64,000 nt of DNA from Massariosphaeria phaeospora (Eukaryota; Ascomycota; Dothideomycetes; Pleosporales), in assembly GCA_011032825.1 (NCBI GenBank), contig JAADJZ010000017.1:806001-870000 (forward strand), written 5' to 3'. Made by a program: the position numbers and the translations under genes. This document shows positions 33,485 to 43,234 of the stretch, one piece after another. Below the pieces are notes generated by a model. The model worked only from the letters and a program-made list of their open reading frames with translations. It ran no database searches and was not told where the DNA came from. Positions within the stretch are counted from its first letter, which is position 1. Each line of letters opens with the position of its first letter.

Positions 33485-35038
33485 ATGTCGAACGAACCGG
33501 CCGACGACAGTAGCTTCAGCCACCATGGCGGCGCTTCGACACACGGCGTCGTCGCAGTATCGAGGAAGCGGAGCGCCCAGTCGCTTCCTCCGCCCCAGGT
33601 GGAGAAGAAGGCGAGAACAGGCGAGGCCTATCAGGAGCCGAAGTAAGTAGATCGACTGATTGCGTTAGAGACTACGTTCTAACGATTGAAGGCCAGTACC
33701 TCGACCAGAGCAGCCCGTCATGCACGATCCTCGCCCAACCTACGGCTCACCCCAGAGTCTGGATGAACTCGGCGGAATCCAGCGGCAACTGGAAGATCCT
33801 ACAAGGTAATCAGAGCACTGCAGCAGCGGGAGAGCGTTGGCCGACTTCTCCCCACAAGCCACTTGGGCCAGCTCTGTGTCAGTGAACGGAGCCAGAAGAC
33901 CACCCAAGCTGACAGCTATGAAGACACAAGTACCCGGAAAACCAACGTCATGTCCTGGCCCAGCAGGAAGGCCTATCAACTGCCCGGTAAGCATATTCAC
34001 TGTTCCAGTATGATCTTGCTTGGACTAACACCTGCTAGACAGCCCAACGTGCCCGAATCAGCTGTCTCGCCGAAGCCGAAGAACCGCCCAGAACCAGCAA
34101 TGGCTACTGGAGCACTCAGCTCACAAGTAACGGTAGACCGGGACCAGCTCACTAGATTGCGTGGATCGCTTGAGCAAATCAAGACGGTAGCTGCTAAGCA
34201 AAAGGAGTTGACAGCTAAGCAAAAGGAGTTGATAGCGAAACTGTCGTCTGACCTAGACCAGTTGACTTCTTGTGAGAAGGATCTAGAAGACGAGAGACGT
34301 TCACCGACGCGAAGTCGAGAATTATCCGAGCAGAATCTGCTAGTGATCGCCGGACATTGTTCGACCGCTGAGAGATCAAGGCTGTTGCTCGAGTTCGCTG
34401 AAGCTGCATGCGAGGCATCTGATGAGAAACCGCTATGGTTTTTGATCGGCGAAGAAATGGTATTAGCAAATGCAATTCCGCCTTCAAGCTTTCCTTCTAA
34501 CTGTGGCTAGGTCGTCGATGCGTCGTCATCAATCTTACCCGAGCTACGAGATCAGGCGAACTCAGTCATCCGTCTTTACGGCTCCGTCCGAGGGGTTGTC
34601 GAAGACAAATGCATCCGGCAGAAAACGAGAAAATACAAGACGACTTTCGGACAAGCGTCAGGCAACTACAATCACAGCTGCGACAGCTGCATGCAAGACA
34701 ACAGCGTTTGCGTTCGGAAGATTGAGGAGGGTTATCTTGCCAGGAGCGTGTTCGACACTGATGGATGGCTTGTGGGGTGAATCGAGAGAGGGCAGAAGCC
34801 GGAAGCGCTTCGTCTCGCTGATGTTATGGAGGGAGGAGTCAGCCCATCTAGTTCATGTGTCCGTCGAGAGACGAGCATTGTGCTGGAAGTCGATCGAACA
34901 GTCAGTAGCCCTAGCGAAAAGGTCCAAGGTCGAGTTAGCGATAACTATGTGCCACAGTATATTAGGAGGTTGTATGGAGAGCTCAAATCAAACTCCGGCT
35001 ATCGTCCTGATCAAGTCTTCTTCCGCCTGACCTTCTAG
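33485..35038 (+). CDS. Hypothetical nuclear-type protein with coiled coil and Cys cluster
   Basis: I do not recognise the family. A five-exon model (33485..33642, 33692..33805, 33859..34459, 34511..34776, 34852..35038) keeps one frame and gives 441 residues. The N-terminus is disordered with a possible nuclear signal (SRKRSAQSLPPPQVEKKAR). A coiled coil with tandem KQKELTAKQKELIAK follows (about residues 175-215), then SERSRLLLEF-like helices (read as AERSRLLLEFAEAACEASDE). Exon 4 has VVDASSSILPELRDQ, YKTTFGQASGNYN and a Cys cluster CDSCMQDNSVCVRK that recalls short zinc-binding motifs of fungal accessory proteins. The intron at 34460-34510 is well supported by branch site and phase; the one at 34777-34851 is needed to avoid a TGA and is less certain. 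Its neighbours are decayed repeats, so it may be a lineage-specific gene. Confidence 0.5.
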
Positions 35039-35840
35039 ACAGTCAACTGTAGTCTTGCGAACGGTTGGCAACACGGCAAGTTAAGTTTATATGGTAGATC
35101 AGGCAGTTCGAAACGAGAATTCTCCTTGCGCAGTTGGGCGTCGAGCGGTCTACTGTGTTGTGTGATGATGACCTCATGTCGGCGGGGAGTAACTGACGCA
35201 CGGGCTCTCCACGTAGTGGACCCGTGGACGCCCGACCTCGAACTCTAGATCTTTGCATGGGGCACATCTGATAAGGCATCTCGAGTATCGTAGTTGCCCA
35301 ACCAACTCGAGTAGTTGCCCAACCAACACCAAAACACATCACATCAGTCAACAAGGACTTTACCCCTCGTATTGCATAGGCAAGGCAAGGCGAGTCCAAG
35401 ACCCCCCCTCCCCCCAAACCAGCAGCGCAGTCCGAACGCGCTATTATCAGTCCGAAATCGATCTGAAGCCTCATAGAAGAAGAAGAAGAAGAAGAATTCG
35501 TTAGACTCGTTTACGTTACGTTGATGCAAACACTCCTGAGTCGAAAACAAGACAAGAACACACGACGCTAACAAAAAAGATATATATGCACAGCGGCAGA
35601 GACAGTGTCGCTGCTGTTCATATATGCATGCAATGAAGAAGAAGAAGAATACCCGATTCCCCCCGTCCGGTCCGCAGCTGAGCTGAGCTGTATCCAATCT
35701 TGCCTTTCAAGTGAAAAACCGCCGCAACGCCAGATTTGATTTCCCCCGCACACTCCTTTTACACCAAACAAAACGTGCGCTTGGCCAATCTCCAATCTCC
35801 TCTCCCCACCCCTCTTTCTGTCTCACCATCCATCCATGCA
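35039..35840. other. Intergenic region with simple repeats
   Basis: Contains a direct repeat of GTAGTTGCCCAACCAAC (about 35289-35332), GAA microsatellites at about 35476-35495 and 35634-35649, and CT/C-rich sequence near 35810. It is the 3' flank of the ASPM-like gene. No gene is supported. Confidence 0.5.
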
Positions 35841-38800
35841 TCACCACCCGCCCCTCCCCCTCCTAACCCTCTCCTTCCCGCCAACCCTCCCCCCCGTAAC
35901 CCTCCTCACCCACCTCCTAACCACCCACCCCCTCGCCAGCCCCTGAAACACCGCAACATCGTGCTCCACCCCTTTCCGCCTGCGCTCTAACACCGCCCTC
36001 CAGCACCGCTGAATGCGCACCGCAGCACCAACAACGCGGCTCCGCGCCTGCACAACCGCCGCGCACGCGTGCGCAAGCCGCAGCTGCACAGTGCGCGCGT
36101 GGGTAGCGCGGCGCGCGAGATGCGCGCGGTAGGCGCGTTGCAGGGTCGCGGCGGCGCGGTGCGTGAGAGCGAGGGGGAGCAGGCGAGATGCGAGGAAGGA
36201 GAGGGTGAGTAGGGTGAAGGGCGCGGAGGGGATGGTGTGGGGTGTTGTGTGGCTGTGGTGGGGCGTGAAGAGCGCGATGAAAGACGTCGAGCAGCCGGTG
36301 GCGTTAAGTTTCGCGGCGAGGCTGAGGCGTGTCGATGTTGGAGGCTGGAGCGCGGGCGGGAGATAGGTGTCTACGATGGCTTCGAGGACTGCGGGGTTGG
36401 CGAACGAGGTGGTGAGGTTGGCGACGCGGAAGCCGTGGAGGCGGGCGGTGGCGCGGGCCCAGGAGAGCAGCAGCCGCTTGTGGTACTGCGTGCCGTGCAG
36501 CTCGGCTATCGCGGCGTCGTCGCTGTCGGAGTCCAAGTCCCCTTGCTCGTAGTTGTCGCGGTTGGCGTACCATTGCTGGCGGAAGCGGTCTGTTTCCTCG
36601 ACGATTTGCGGCCAGTCGACGAGAGAGCCGAGACCGCATTTGCCGACGAGCGCCCACAGCAGGCTGAGTGTCCTTTCGCGGTGGCCGTCGACAATGTCTT
36701 CGGCTCTGATGGTGTTGATCGCCTGAGTGGGGATGCCGTGGATGCTGTTGAGGGCGGAGAGGGCGACTTGGACGTTGTAGAGTTTCTGGGGTCGGCCGAC
36801 AGAGGGGAATTTGAGATGCTGGGAGAGCACCCAGCTTTCTTTCTGCGAGAAGTCAAAGGTGCTGGTGAGCATGTCGCCGGTTGGCATTGTGATCGTGACA
36901 GTGTCATCTTGCTGAGCGATAAGGGTGGTGGCAGGGTATAGGAGAAGCTCTACTAGTCGTGTCAAGATGACTCCGTCTCGGAGATCAATGGCGATGTTAT
37001 CGATATGATAGGTGTATTCTTGTAGCGGGTATTGCACATGCTCGACCTTGTAGTTTATGTGGCCTAACGGACGGGTAACGTCGCCGAGGGATGGAAACAG
37101 CATGCCCGCCAGAGAGTACAAGACCTCTGTTGATGTCTTGTAGGGCGAAGTCGTCTGAAAGAGACAGCCGGGAAAGACGTCCGCAGTCTTGGCTTTGTCC
37201 ATTAGAAGAACAAGCATCAGGCTTCGTAGCACTGTTCGTCTCCACGCCCAACCCTGCGAGCCAAAATCATCTCCATGGTGGTCCCCTCGTGCGATACTGG
37301 CGATTGTACCAACACCATTCTTGACGCGTACGGCATCTTCGTTGCGGATAAGGAAGGTGTCCAAGAAATTCTCGATTGCTCTTCTCTCCGATCGGAATTG
37401 GCGTGAGCCGTCGTCTGAGCTGGTTGAACCGCTAGACAATCTGCACGGGACATTGATCTGGCGTCCAACAACAGTCTCAGCTGCTGCTCGGAGTAAGCCA
37501 AGATCATACGTCTTGACCCACAGGTTTAGAAACTTTTTGCGGAGGCCGACATCGTCCTTGATCCTAACCGTTTGGGCGAGCAGGTCCTTGGGAATACTCA
37601 ATGCGCCGTACAGTAAAGAAGCCTGCAACCGCTTGTGGAGTAGCGGTATAGCAGGATCGTGGTAAAGAGACAGCAGCTTGGTCCTCAGTTCTTCAGGAGT
37701 CTGGTCTGCATTGGGGTTTGTCTGAGCAGAGTCAAACAACGAGTTCAGCAGTTGAGTTATAGCGACTTCCTGGTATGTCAGCCAGTTGTCTTCGTATAGC
37801 TCTGGTCGCGCGAGATCTTCTGTTAGAACTGGATATTTCTCTTTGAGTTGTCGTGGCTTTCCAACCTCGTGCATCATCGTGATGGTTGGTGCACGGTCTC
37901 TCTGGCGGCGGAGTGCGGTTGGAGGCGATCTATCAGTGTGGAACGGAGACGAGGAAAGCGGGGGGCGGCCGGTCTTCGACATCTGACTCCTGATACTCTT
38001 GATGCTTGCCCTTGTGGTAGTCTTTCGGATTGTGCTAGCAGTACCGTCCGGCTTCGCTTTGATTGATTTGGCAGGAGATCCGTCGTAGCTAAGCTGTGAG
38101 CGCAGCCGCTTTTGGGCGCCTTCGGGTTTCGTCCGCGGTTGTGGGTTGGTTTCTGACATATTCGACGTCGCATTGAACTGGGCCCTAGCAGGCTTCGATG
38201 CAGGCCGTTTCCCATCTTCTTTCCCGAAGTTGAACTGGATGTGCGTGCCGGAGCAGTTTCCCTCGACGACCTCTGTGCCAGGTGGTAAATTCTCCTTGCC
38301 CCCACCTTTGCCAACGACGTCGTCAGTGAAGCTAACGCTCTGGAAGGAGCGTGAGCTTTGCGACAATGGACCACGCTTCGGCGGAACAGCTAGTGATTTG
38401 CGTGGGTCCCTCTTCTCCTTCTTCTTTAAGGCAGAGACTAGATTGTCGGGCTCCTCCTCTGAGAGCGTGACAAGATCGAGCCCGATGTTCGGCGACGGCT
38501 CTCGATGATTGCGGGTGGACTGCCCTGGATGGATCGTCATCATGGTGGTGTCGTCTGATGGGACGTAGATGGTCCTGCGCCGCGGGTCCTTCCGTGGGGC
38601 TTGCTTCTTCAGCTCCCGCTTCTCCAGAACGTGCTCCTGCAGTTGGACGGTAGCGTTGACGTCGGCAGCTTGTCTGTCTGTCAGCATTTGCGAGACGCGT
38701 CTCCGGTGTGGCCTGTGCAGCTGGGGTTCCTGCACATCGTGTACGTCGTGCACTGGGGGCGCTGGCAGGTGGATCTTCCTGGCTGGGTGGGCTAGGATGG

Positions 38801-39140
38801 CGCTCTTCTTGTCCAGTCCCGTGCGCGGCATGACTGAGGCCCGGCTCTTCCTCTTCACATCGATGGCCACCTGCTGTTGCTCCTCCTCCTGTGCTACATC
38901 CTCGAATATGTCCAGCGACGGGTCGAAAGCGGGCTTGCGGGCGGTGCGCATCGGTCGCCTGGGCTTGGCACGGCGCGGCTTTGCTTGCAGCTCGGTGGTG
39001 TATTCTATGTTGGCGGTGGTGTCGTCTGCTGCGTAGCTGGGCGCGTACGCGGACGAGCGGCGGCTGTGGTCGATGTGGCGATTACTGGAGAAGGATAGAT
39101 TCGGCGCAGGGCACGGCGTTGCATCGGGATAGCGGTGCAT
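35841..39140 (-). CDS. ASPM/Asp-like spindle protein (calponin homology plus IQ motifs)
   Basis: Predicted microtubule or spindle-pole-associated protein of the abnormal-spindle family. It is a single exon of 1099 residues with ATG at 39140. The first 400 residues are basic, Ser/Pro-rich and likely disordered. A helical region follows (ENWLTYQEVAITQLLNSLF-like segment, LRKKFLNLWVKTYDLGLLR). The calponin-homology part is at about 690-850: DLRDGVILTRLVELLLYP, HLKFPSVGRPQKLYNVQVAL and GHRERTLSLLWALVGKCGL, the arrangement typical of ASPM CH domains. IQ-type motifs near 990-1080 (AATLQRAYRAHLARR, VRIQRCWRAVLERR) would bind calmodulin light chains. Compared with animal ASPM the IQ array is very short, as expected in fungi. 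The coding DNA becomes GC-rich at the 3' end. The family call is firm; spindle function is inferred. Confidence 0.85.
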   Translation of the reverse strand: MHRYPDATPCPAPNLSFSSNRHIDHSRRSSAYAPSYAADDTTANIEYTTELQAKPRRAKPRRPMRTARKPAFDPSLDIFEDVAQEEEQQQVAIDVKRKSRASVMPRTGLDKKSAILAHPARKIHLPAPPVHDVHDVQEPQLHRPHRRRVSQMLTDRQAADVNATVQLQEHVLEKRELKKQAPRKDPRRRTIYVPSDDTTMMTIHPGQSTRNHREPSPNIGLDLVTLSEEEPDNLVSALKKKEKRDPRKSLAVPPKRGPLSQSSRSFQSVSFTDDVVGKGGGKENLPPGTEVVEGNCSGTHIQFNFGKEDGKRPASKPARAQFNATSNMSETNPQPRTKPEGAQKRLRSQLSYDGSPAKSIKAKPDGTASTIRKTTTRASIKSIRSQMSKTGRPPLSSSPFHTDRSPPTALRRQRDRAPTITMMHEVGKPRQLKEKYPVLTEDLARPELYEDNWLTYQEVAITQLLNSLFDSAQTNPNADQTPEELRTKLLSLYHDPAIPLLHKRLQASLLYGALSIPKDLLAQTVRIKDDVGLRKKFLNLWVKTYDLGLLRAAAETVVGRQINVPCRLSSGSTSSDDGSRQFRSERRAIENFLDTFLIRNEDAVRVKNGVGTIASIARGDHHGDDFGSQGWAWRRTVLRSLMLVLLMDKAKTADVFPGCLFQTTSPYKTSTEVLYSLAGMLFPSLGDVTRPLGHINYKVEHVQYPLQEYTYHIDNIAIDLRDGVILTRLVELLLYPATTLIAQQDDTVTITMPTGDMLTSTFDFSQKESWVLSQHLKFPSVGRPQKLYNVQVALSALNSIHGIPTQAINTIRAEDIVDGHRERTLSLLWALVGKCGLGSLVDWPQIVEETDRFRQQWYANRDNYEQGDLDSDSDDAAIAELHGTQYHKRLLLSWARATARLHGFRVANLTTSFANPAVLEAIVDTYLPPALQPPTSTRLSLAAKLNATGCSTSFIALFTPHHSHTTPHTIPSAPFTLLTLSFLASRLLPLALTHRAAATLQRAYRAHLARRATHARTVQLRLAHACAAVVQARSRVVGAAVRIQRCWRAVLERRRKGVEHDVAVFQGLARGWVVRRWVRRVTGGRVGGKERVRRGRGGW

Positions 39141-39375
39141 TGTGGTGTCGTCGACGGGGTGCGGCCGTCATGTGTGTGCGGAGAGGCAGTGGAGGGCTTT
39201 TGGTGATGGGCTCCTGTCGACAGAGCAGGGACGGGACGGCAGTTCGGCCGATGTTGTGGCGCTTTTAGCCGAAGCCAGGCGCGTTCCCGTGTTGATCGGC
39301 GTTGCGCGGGGCAACCACACGCATGGCCCGAAAAAGATACAAGCAGACAATCCTCTGGACAGCACAGCAGATTCC

Positions 39376-39431
39376 AGCAATAGGTCTATAGTTTGGATTT
39401 AATGTTTACAGAGCCCTATTGTATCTAGCAT
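39376..39431. repeat. Copy of the small palindromic dispersed repeat
   Basis: AGCAATAGGTCTATAG and AGCCCTATTGTATCTAGCA match the two arms of the repeat at 31216-31280, with a different spacer. Confidence 0.5.
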
Positions 39432-39464
39432 AGTAGCTATTGTCGCATCGGGGGATCACCCTTC

Positions 39465-40825
39465 TCAAGCGAACCCTCCCAAGAGCGACCCAATATCCTT
39501 CTGCTTCCCCTGCCTGACTTTCCGCTTTTTACTCGCCTCGTCTTTCGTGTTTTCGCTGTCGTCACCGGCGCGCTTGACCGGCGCTTTAGTATCCTCTGCC
39601 GATGGCGGTACCCTGACGAACCAGGCCGAGTAGCTCTTGCGGTCTTCGACGGACCGAGAGTCGCCATAAACAATGGATATAGACGGCTCGGCGAGGCGGG
39701 TTCTAGGGGGCTGGTGGAGGAGGCCGCTCGCGAAGTCGTAGATGATTTCCATTTTGCGGTGGCTGGTGATGTCGGTGCGCTTCCAGGTCGTCTGCGGGTT
39801 TTGGTTGCGGGCGTGGTCGTGCTGGCTGAAGAAAGAGTCAGTTGTCGGGGGTTCTTCTGGTTTGATGTATAATTGCAAATAAATATGATTGGATACTTAC
39901 TCGTCGGTAGGAAGATGTCGCCATCTACCATTTTTGAATGTCTGCCCGCTCTTTGCGCCCAGGACATCCAACTTCAGGAACCACGAGTCCATGTTGACGA
40001 GGTACAGCGCAGGAAACACCGTGATACCCTTGAACGTAAACTCCATACCGACCGAAAAATGGCGGAGAATCAGTACTCGTAGTTTTGTGAATGCTCCCTT
40101 CTCGTACACGGCGCGGCCCCAATCCCGCATGAACTTGTCGTTGATGCCGCCATCGTACTTGCTGTAGGTATATGCGTGGTCCTGCTCGAGAGCGAGGACG
40201 GCGAGGTTTGGGATTTTGAGTAGGGCCATCAGATGGCCACTCTTTAGAGATAGATTTTGTATGCAAAGGAATGACAGGCAGTCAAACGAGAGGTTCGAAA
40301 GACGTGAAGCGATGGATCCCAACTCGCGGGGCGCGGTGCTACGTTTCTGGGGAATTCGGAATTGGTAATCCAGGTCGATTTCCTTCGGAAACGCTGTCCG
40401 GAAGATGCTCCAGGCTGTGAGTGTGAATGTATCGCTATGTATGAATGAGATCAGCTGAGATGACATGAGTAGAACATATCATGACTCAATAAACAAAAGA
40501 CCTTAGGCGAACCTCTTGACAGTATAGAGGATCCTAGTGTAGGTAGATTGTTAACTCACGTCGTCTTCAGCTGCTTGTAGATTCTCTCCGCATAGTACCA
40601 CTCAGCGTACTTCAATGCTTCAGGCATGAAGAGGTCGATATTCCAGACACAGGAGCGCAGTGCCATAGCATAAAGAGATGAAGACCCAGTAGTGTGTCGC
40701 TGCCGATAGGTTTTCGGATTATCCCTCCTTCCCGAACCCTGCCCCTGCCAGGCCGATAACATTGACTGGACGGAGGTCGTGGTTTCCAGGCACATCTGTC
40801 CCGTTGTAGGATCGAAAGTCTCCAT
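39465..40825 (-). CDS. Uncharacterised fungal protein, F-box/LRR-like architecture possible
   Basis: I do not recognise a named family. Exons 40825..40560, 40434..39901 and 39825..39465 (introns 125 and 75 bp) give 386 residues. The central part has leucine-rich segments (LSNLSFDCLSFLCIQNLSLK, LMALLKIPNLAVLALEQ, FTKLRVLILRHFSV), suggesting a few irregular LRR-like units as in fungal F-box-type proteins, though no F-box is seen. The C-terminus is basic and ends ASKKRKVRQGKQKDIGSLLG, a possible nuclear signal. The first intron contains a copy of the small dispersed repeat, which may explain its length. Splice sites are consensus and frame continuity is good, so the gene model is solid while the function is unknown. 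Confidence 0.75.
40513..40548. repeat. Dispersed repeat copy inside an intron
   Basis: TTGACAGTATAGAGGATCCT followed by AGTGTAGGTAG resembles the left arm of the repeat at 31216-31280. It lies within the first intron of the 39465-40825 gene. Confidence 0.45.
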
Positions 40826-41681
40826 TTTTGAACCGTTGGATAGTCAAGAAATAGAGTAGGGAAGATCAGATTGGCAAGGTCTGGGGTAGTGGCGGGTAAG
40901 AGACGTATTGCTTATGAGATGACGAACATTGCAGGTTAAGGTAACCGAAAAGTCGTATTAGTTGGACTCGACGTCGACCGGCCGCGGCTGCAAAATATAT
41001 CAAAGTCGTCCTAGACCAGGTGAGGCGTCTCTTGCAGTCACAGACCGGGGGTTGGCCGTCGAGAGGTGAAAGTGCATGCAGCAGAAAGAAAGGCTGCAAG
41101 CAAAGCAGGAGGAGAGCTAAGTGATAGTGGTTGGCGGCATATTTCAGCACTTGCGAGATCACCGCTTTACACTAGTAGGACGCCAAAAGTAAAAAAGTTA
41201 TGCGGGGTGAGGATTGAAAGTCGTTAAAGTCGCGACGTAACGTGAAGCAGTACGCACGGACCATCACTATCGATTTGGAACCATCGAAACACAATGACGC
41301 ATCTTATAGACATCACAAAGCACACGATACAGCAGATTTTAAATGCTGTTAATTTTTTTGGATTTCTGGTATTCAGCATCTTCTCTGCTCGCTGATGCAG
41401 ATAAAAGCCCAGGGGATATATATACAATCATAGCGTTTCCGAGATTGCAAACAAAGATGCGCCGTAAGGTGACATTCGGAAACTACCTTCCTAGGTAGAT
41501 AGATTGTTCACACTTCCGGCGTGATGCTCGCTTTCCAATCCAAGCCCGTTTGCCGGTGAGTGACCAATGTGGAAACATACGTCTCGGGCGGGGCAAGGAA
41601 TCGAGTACCATCAATCATCCGAATAGAAGGGAGATACTGCCAGGTCTAGCTTCGTCGTTGCGATCTCGCTCTCGCAGCTTC
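40826..41681. other. Intergenic region, no gene recognised
   Basis: Promoter side of the uncharacterised gene and 3' side of the RNA polymerase I subunit gene. No coding or RNA features were recognised. Confidence 0.4.
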
Positions 41682-43034
41682 TCATTGCGACTGTGCTTTC
41701 GCCTTCTTAGCCCTCCTCTCCTGCCTCCTCCGAATCTCATCCGCCGTCTTATGCGGTCTATGTTTCTTAGCCGGGGGAGATCCAACTCCGTCAGCTCCAT
41801 CATCCACGCCATCATGTTTCCGCTTTTCCGGCCTTTGCGCTACATGTGTTGTATTCGGCACAGCGAGACCAGCAGCTGCCTGAGGCTGGTCTTCCCCTTC
41901 GCTGTCGGACGGTCCTATGGTCATTGGCTCGTGTTCGCCGGAGCCCGAGGGGAAGTAGCGCATCTTCAGACCCTTGGCCTGGGGTCGCGGCGCGCGCATC
42001 GAGCTTCGAGTGATGGATGCTGCGGCTGCGGAACCGGTGTTTGGGTCGGCCTGTTTGGAACTGAGTTTTGGGAGGCGCAGGACTTGTTGCAGGTGGAATC
42101 GCTTAGATATTCGGGCGGAGACTTTAGTTGTATCAGTGCATGCCTTTGTATAGGAGGATTTGTACTGACCTGGTTTGTAACCACCCTTGCGAGGTATCAG
42201 CACCTGCTTTGTACCTTGGTCACTCTTATCTACAGCTGGAAAGCCGTAGTCGGCGCCTTTGTAGTTTAGAATAGCCTCGCCGTTTAAAGCTTGGTCCAGG
42301 GCGAGTTCTTTCAGTTCGCGGATCGGTACATCAGCAGGCGCAGTTATATGCCACACTTGTTTCCCTTCCAGATTCTCGAACATCTGAACTGTTGGCGATG
42401 GTCGATGAGGAATGGCAGCAGGAACGAAGTTTTTGGGAGGAACATAGGGCTGCGCGGGTCGGAACTCGACTGTGTGCGATTGCGTAGCATTGGATTGCCT
42501 AGCATCATTATTAGCATTTGATAGCTATATAGCCTGGTATGGCGCATACTGTGTGGCCGCTCCTTGAGTTACCTCTGGAGCAGGTTCTTCTTCGCTCGAA
42601 CTACCGGAGCTTTCTGCGCTTCCACTCCTAGCATTGCCTGTGCTCTTTGTCGGTTGCTCTCTTTGCACATCTCCATTCTGCGCGCCATCATCGTGGTCGC
42701 TTTCTTCCGAACTTGAAGAACTTGCTTCCTCTTCCCTCCTCACCTGTTTCTTCGGCGCGGCTGTCGACTTCTGTGTTGCTTGAGTTGCTTGTGTTGGCTT
42801 CGATGGGGGCTTTCGCATGGTTTTCGTGACTCCATTTGTCGGCGGCTTGTGAACTGCTATGTTGGTCGATTTCGCGGGCTTTTTGGTCGGCTTTGGCTGG
42901 GGCGCTTGCGGTTCATGTGAGGAGTCGTCGCTACTGTCCACGAATTCCGAGCTCTTAGCCTTCGCCGGCGTGGGCGGTTTGCTTTTTGGCTTCTCGCCAG
43001 GGAGAGGTATCGGTGTCTGTTTGAACTTCTTCAT
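41682..43034 (-). CDS. RPA34: RNA polymerase I subunit A34.5-like
   Basis: Predicted Pol I-specific subunit that with A49 forms the TFIIF-like heterodimer in nucleolar rRNA synthesis. Exons 43034..42550, 42498..42170 and 42121..41682 (introns 51 and 48 bp) give 417 residues. A disordered, acidic/serine-rich N-terminal half (SSSSSEESDHDDG, SSGSSSEEEPAPE) precedes the conserved core FRPAQPYVPPKNFVPAAIPH, FENLEGKQVWHITAPADVPI and NYKGADYGF, then IPRKGGYKP spliced to VSARISKRFHLQQVLRLPKL. The C-terminus is strongly basic (AKKHRPHKTADEIRRRQERR), the typical A34 tail. The first intron uses a GTATGC donor; its phase is the only one that keeps the core in frame. The N-terminal acidic half is longer than in yeast. 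Divergent from GRC3. Confidence 0.85.
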
Positions 43035-43234
43035 CGTGTTTGGTCTGTCATACTCGTCGCGATTGCGTATGGCAGCTGCGCGAACTTTTTCGGAGGAGCA
43101 AAAGTTCTGCCGCTGCGGCTTCACCGCCCTGCGTGGATACGGCTAGTCCGGAATGGGACGCGCTAAAGAAATGGTGAACGTCGGCTCCAACTTCCAAACT
43201 TCCAGATTACACGATTGAGCATCTTCAGTACAGG
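43035..43234. promoter_or_regulatory. Short divergent promoter region between RPA34 and GRC3
   Basis: Only 200 bases separate the start codons of two divergently transcribed ribosome-biogenesis genes, so the promoters and 5' UTRs must overlap or abut. A small inverted repeat GAACTTTT...AAAAGTTC lies at about 43082-43107. I did not find clear PAC or RRPE elements by eye. Confidence 0.6.

Noticed and set aside
36163..36941. Plus-strand open frames over the 3' part of the ASPM-like gene
   Set aside because: Arg/Gly-rich shadows; the minus strand carries clear CH and IQ motifs.
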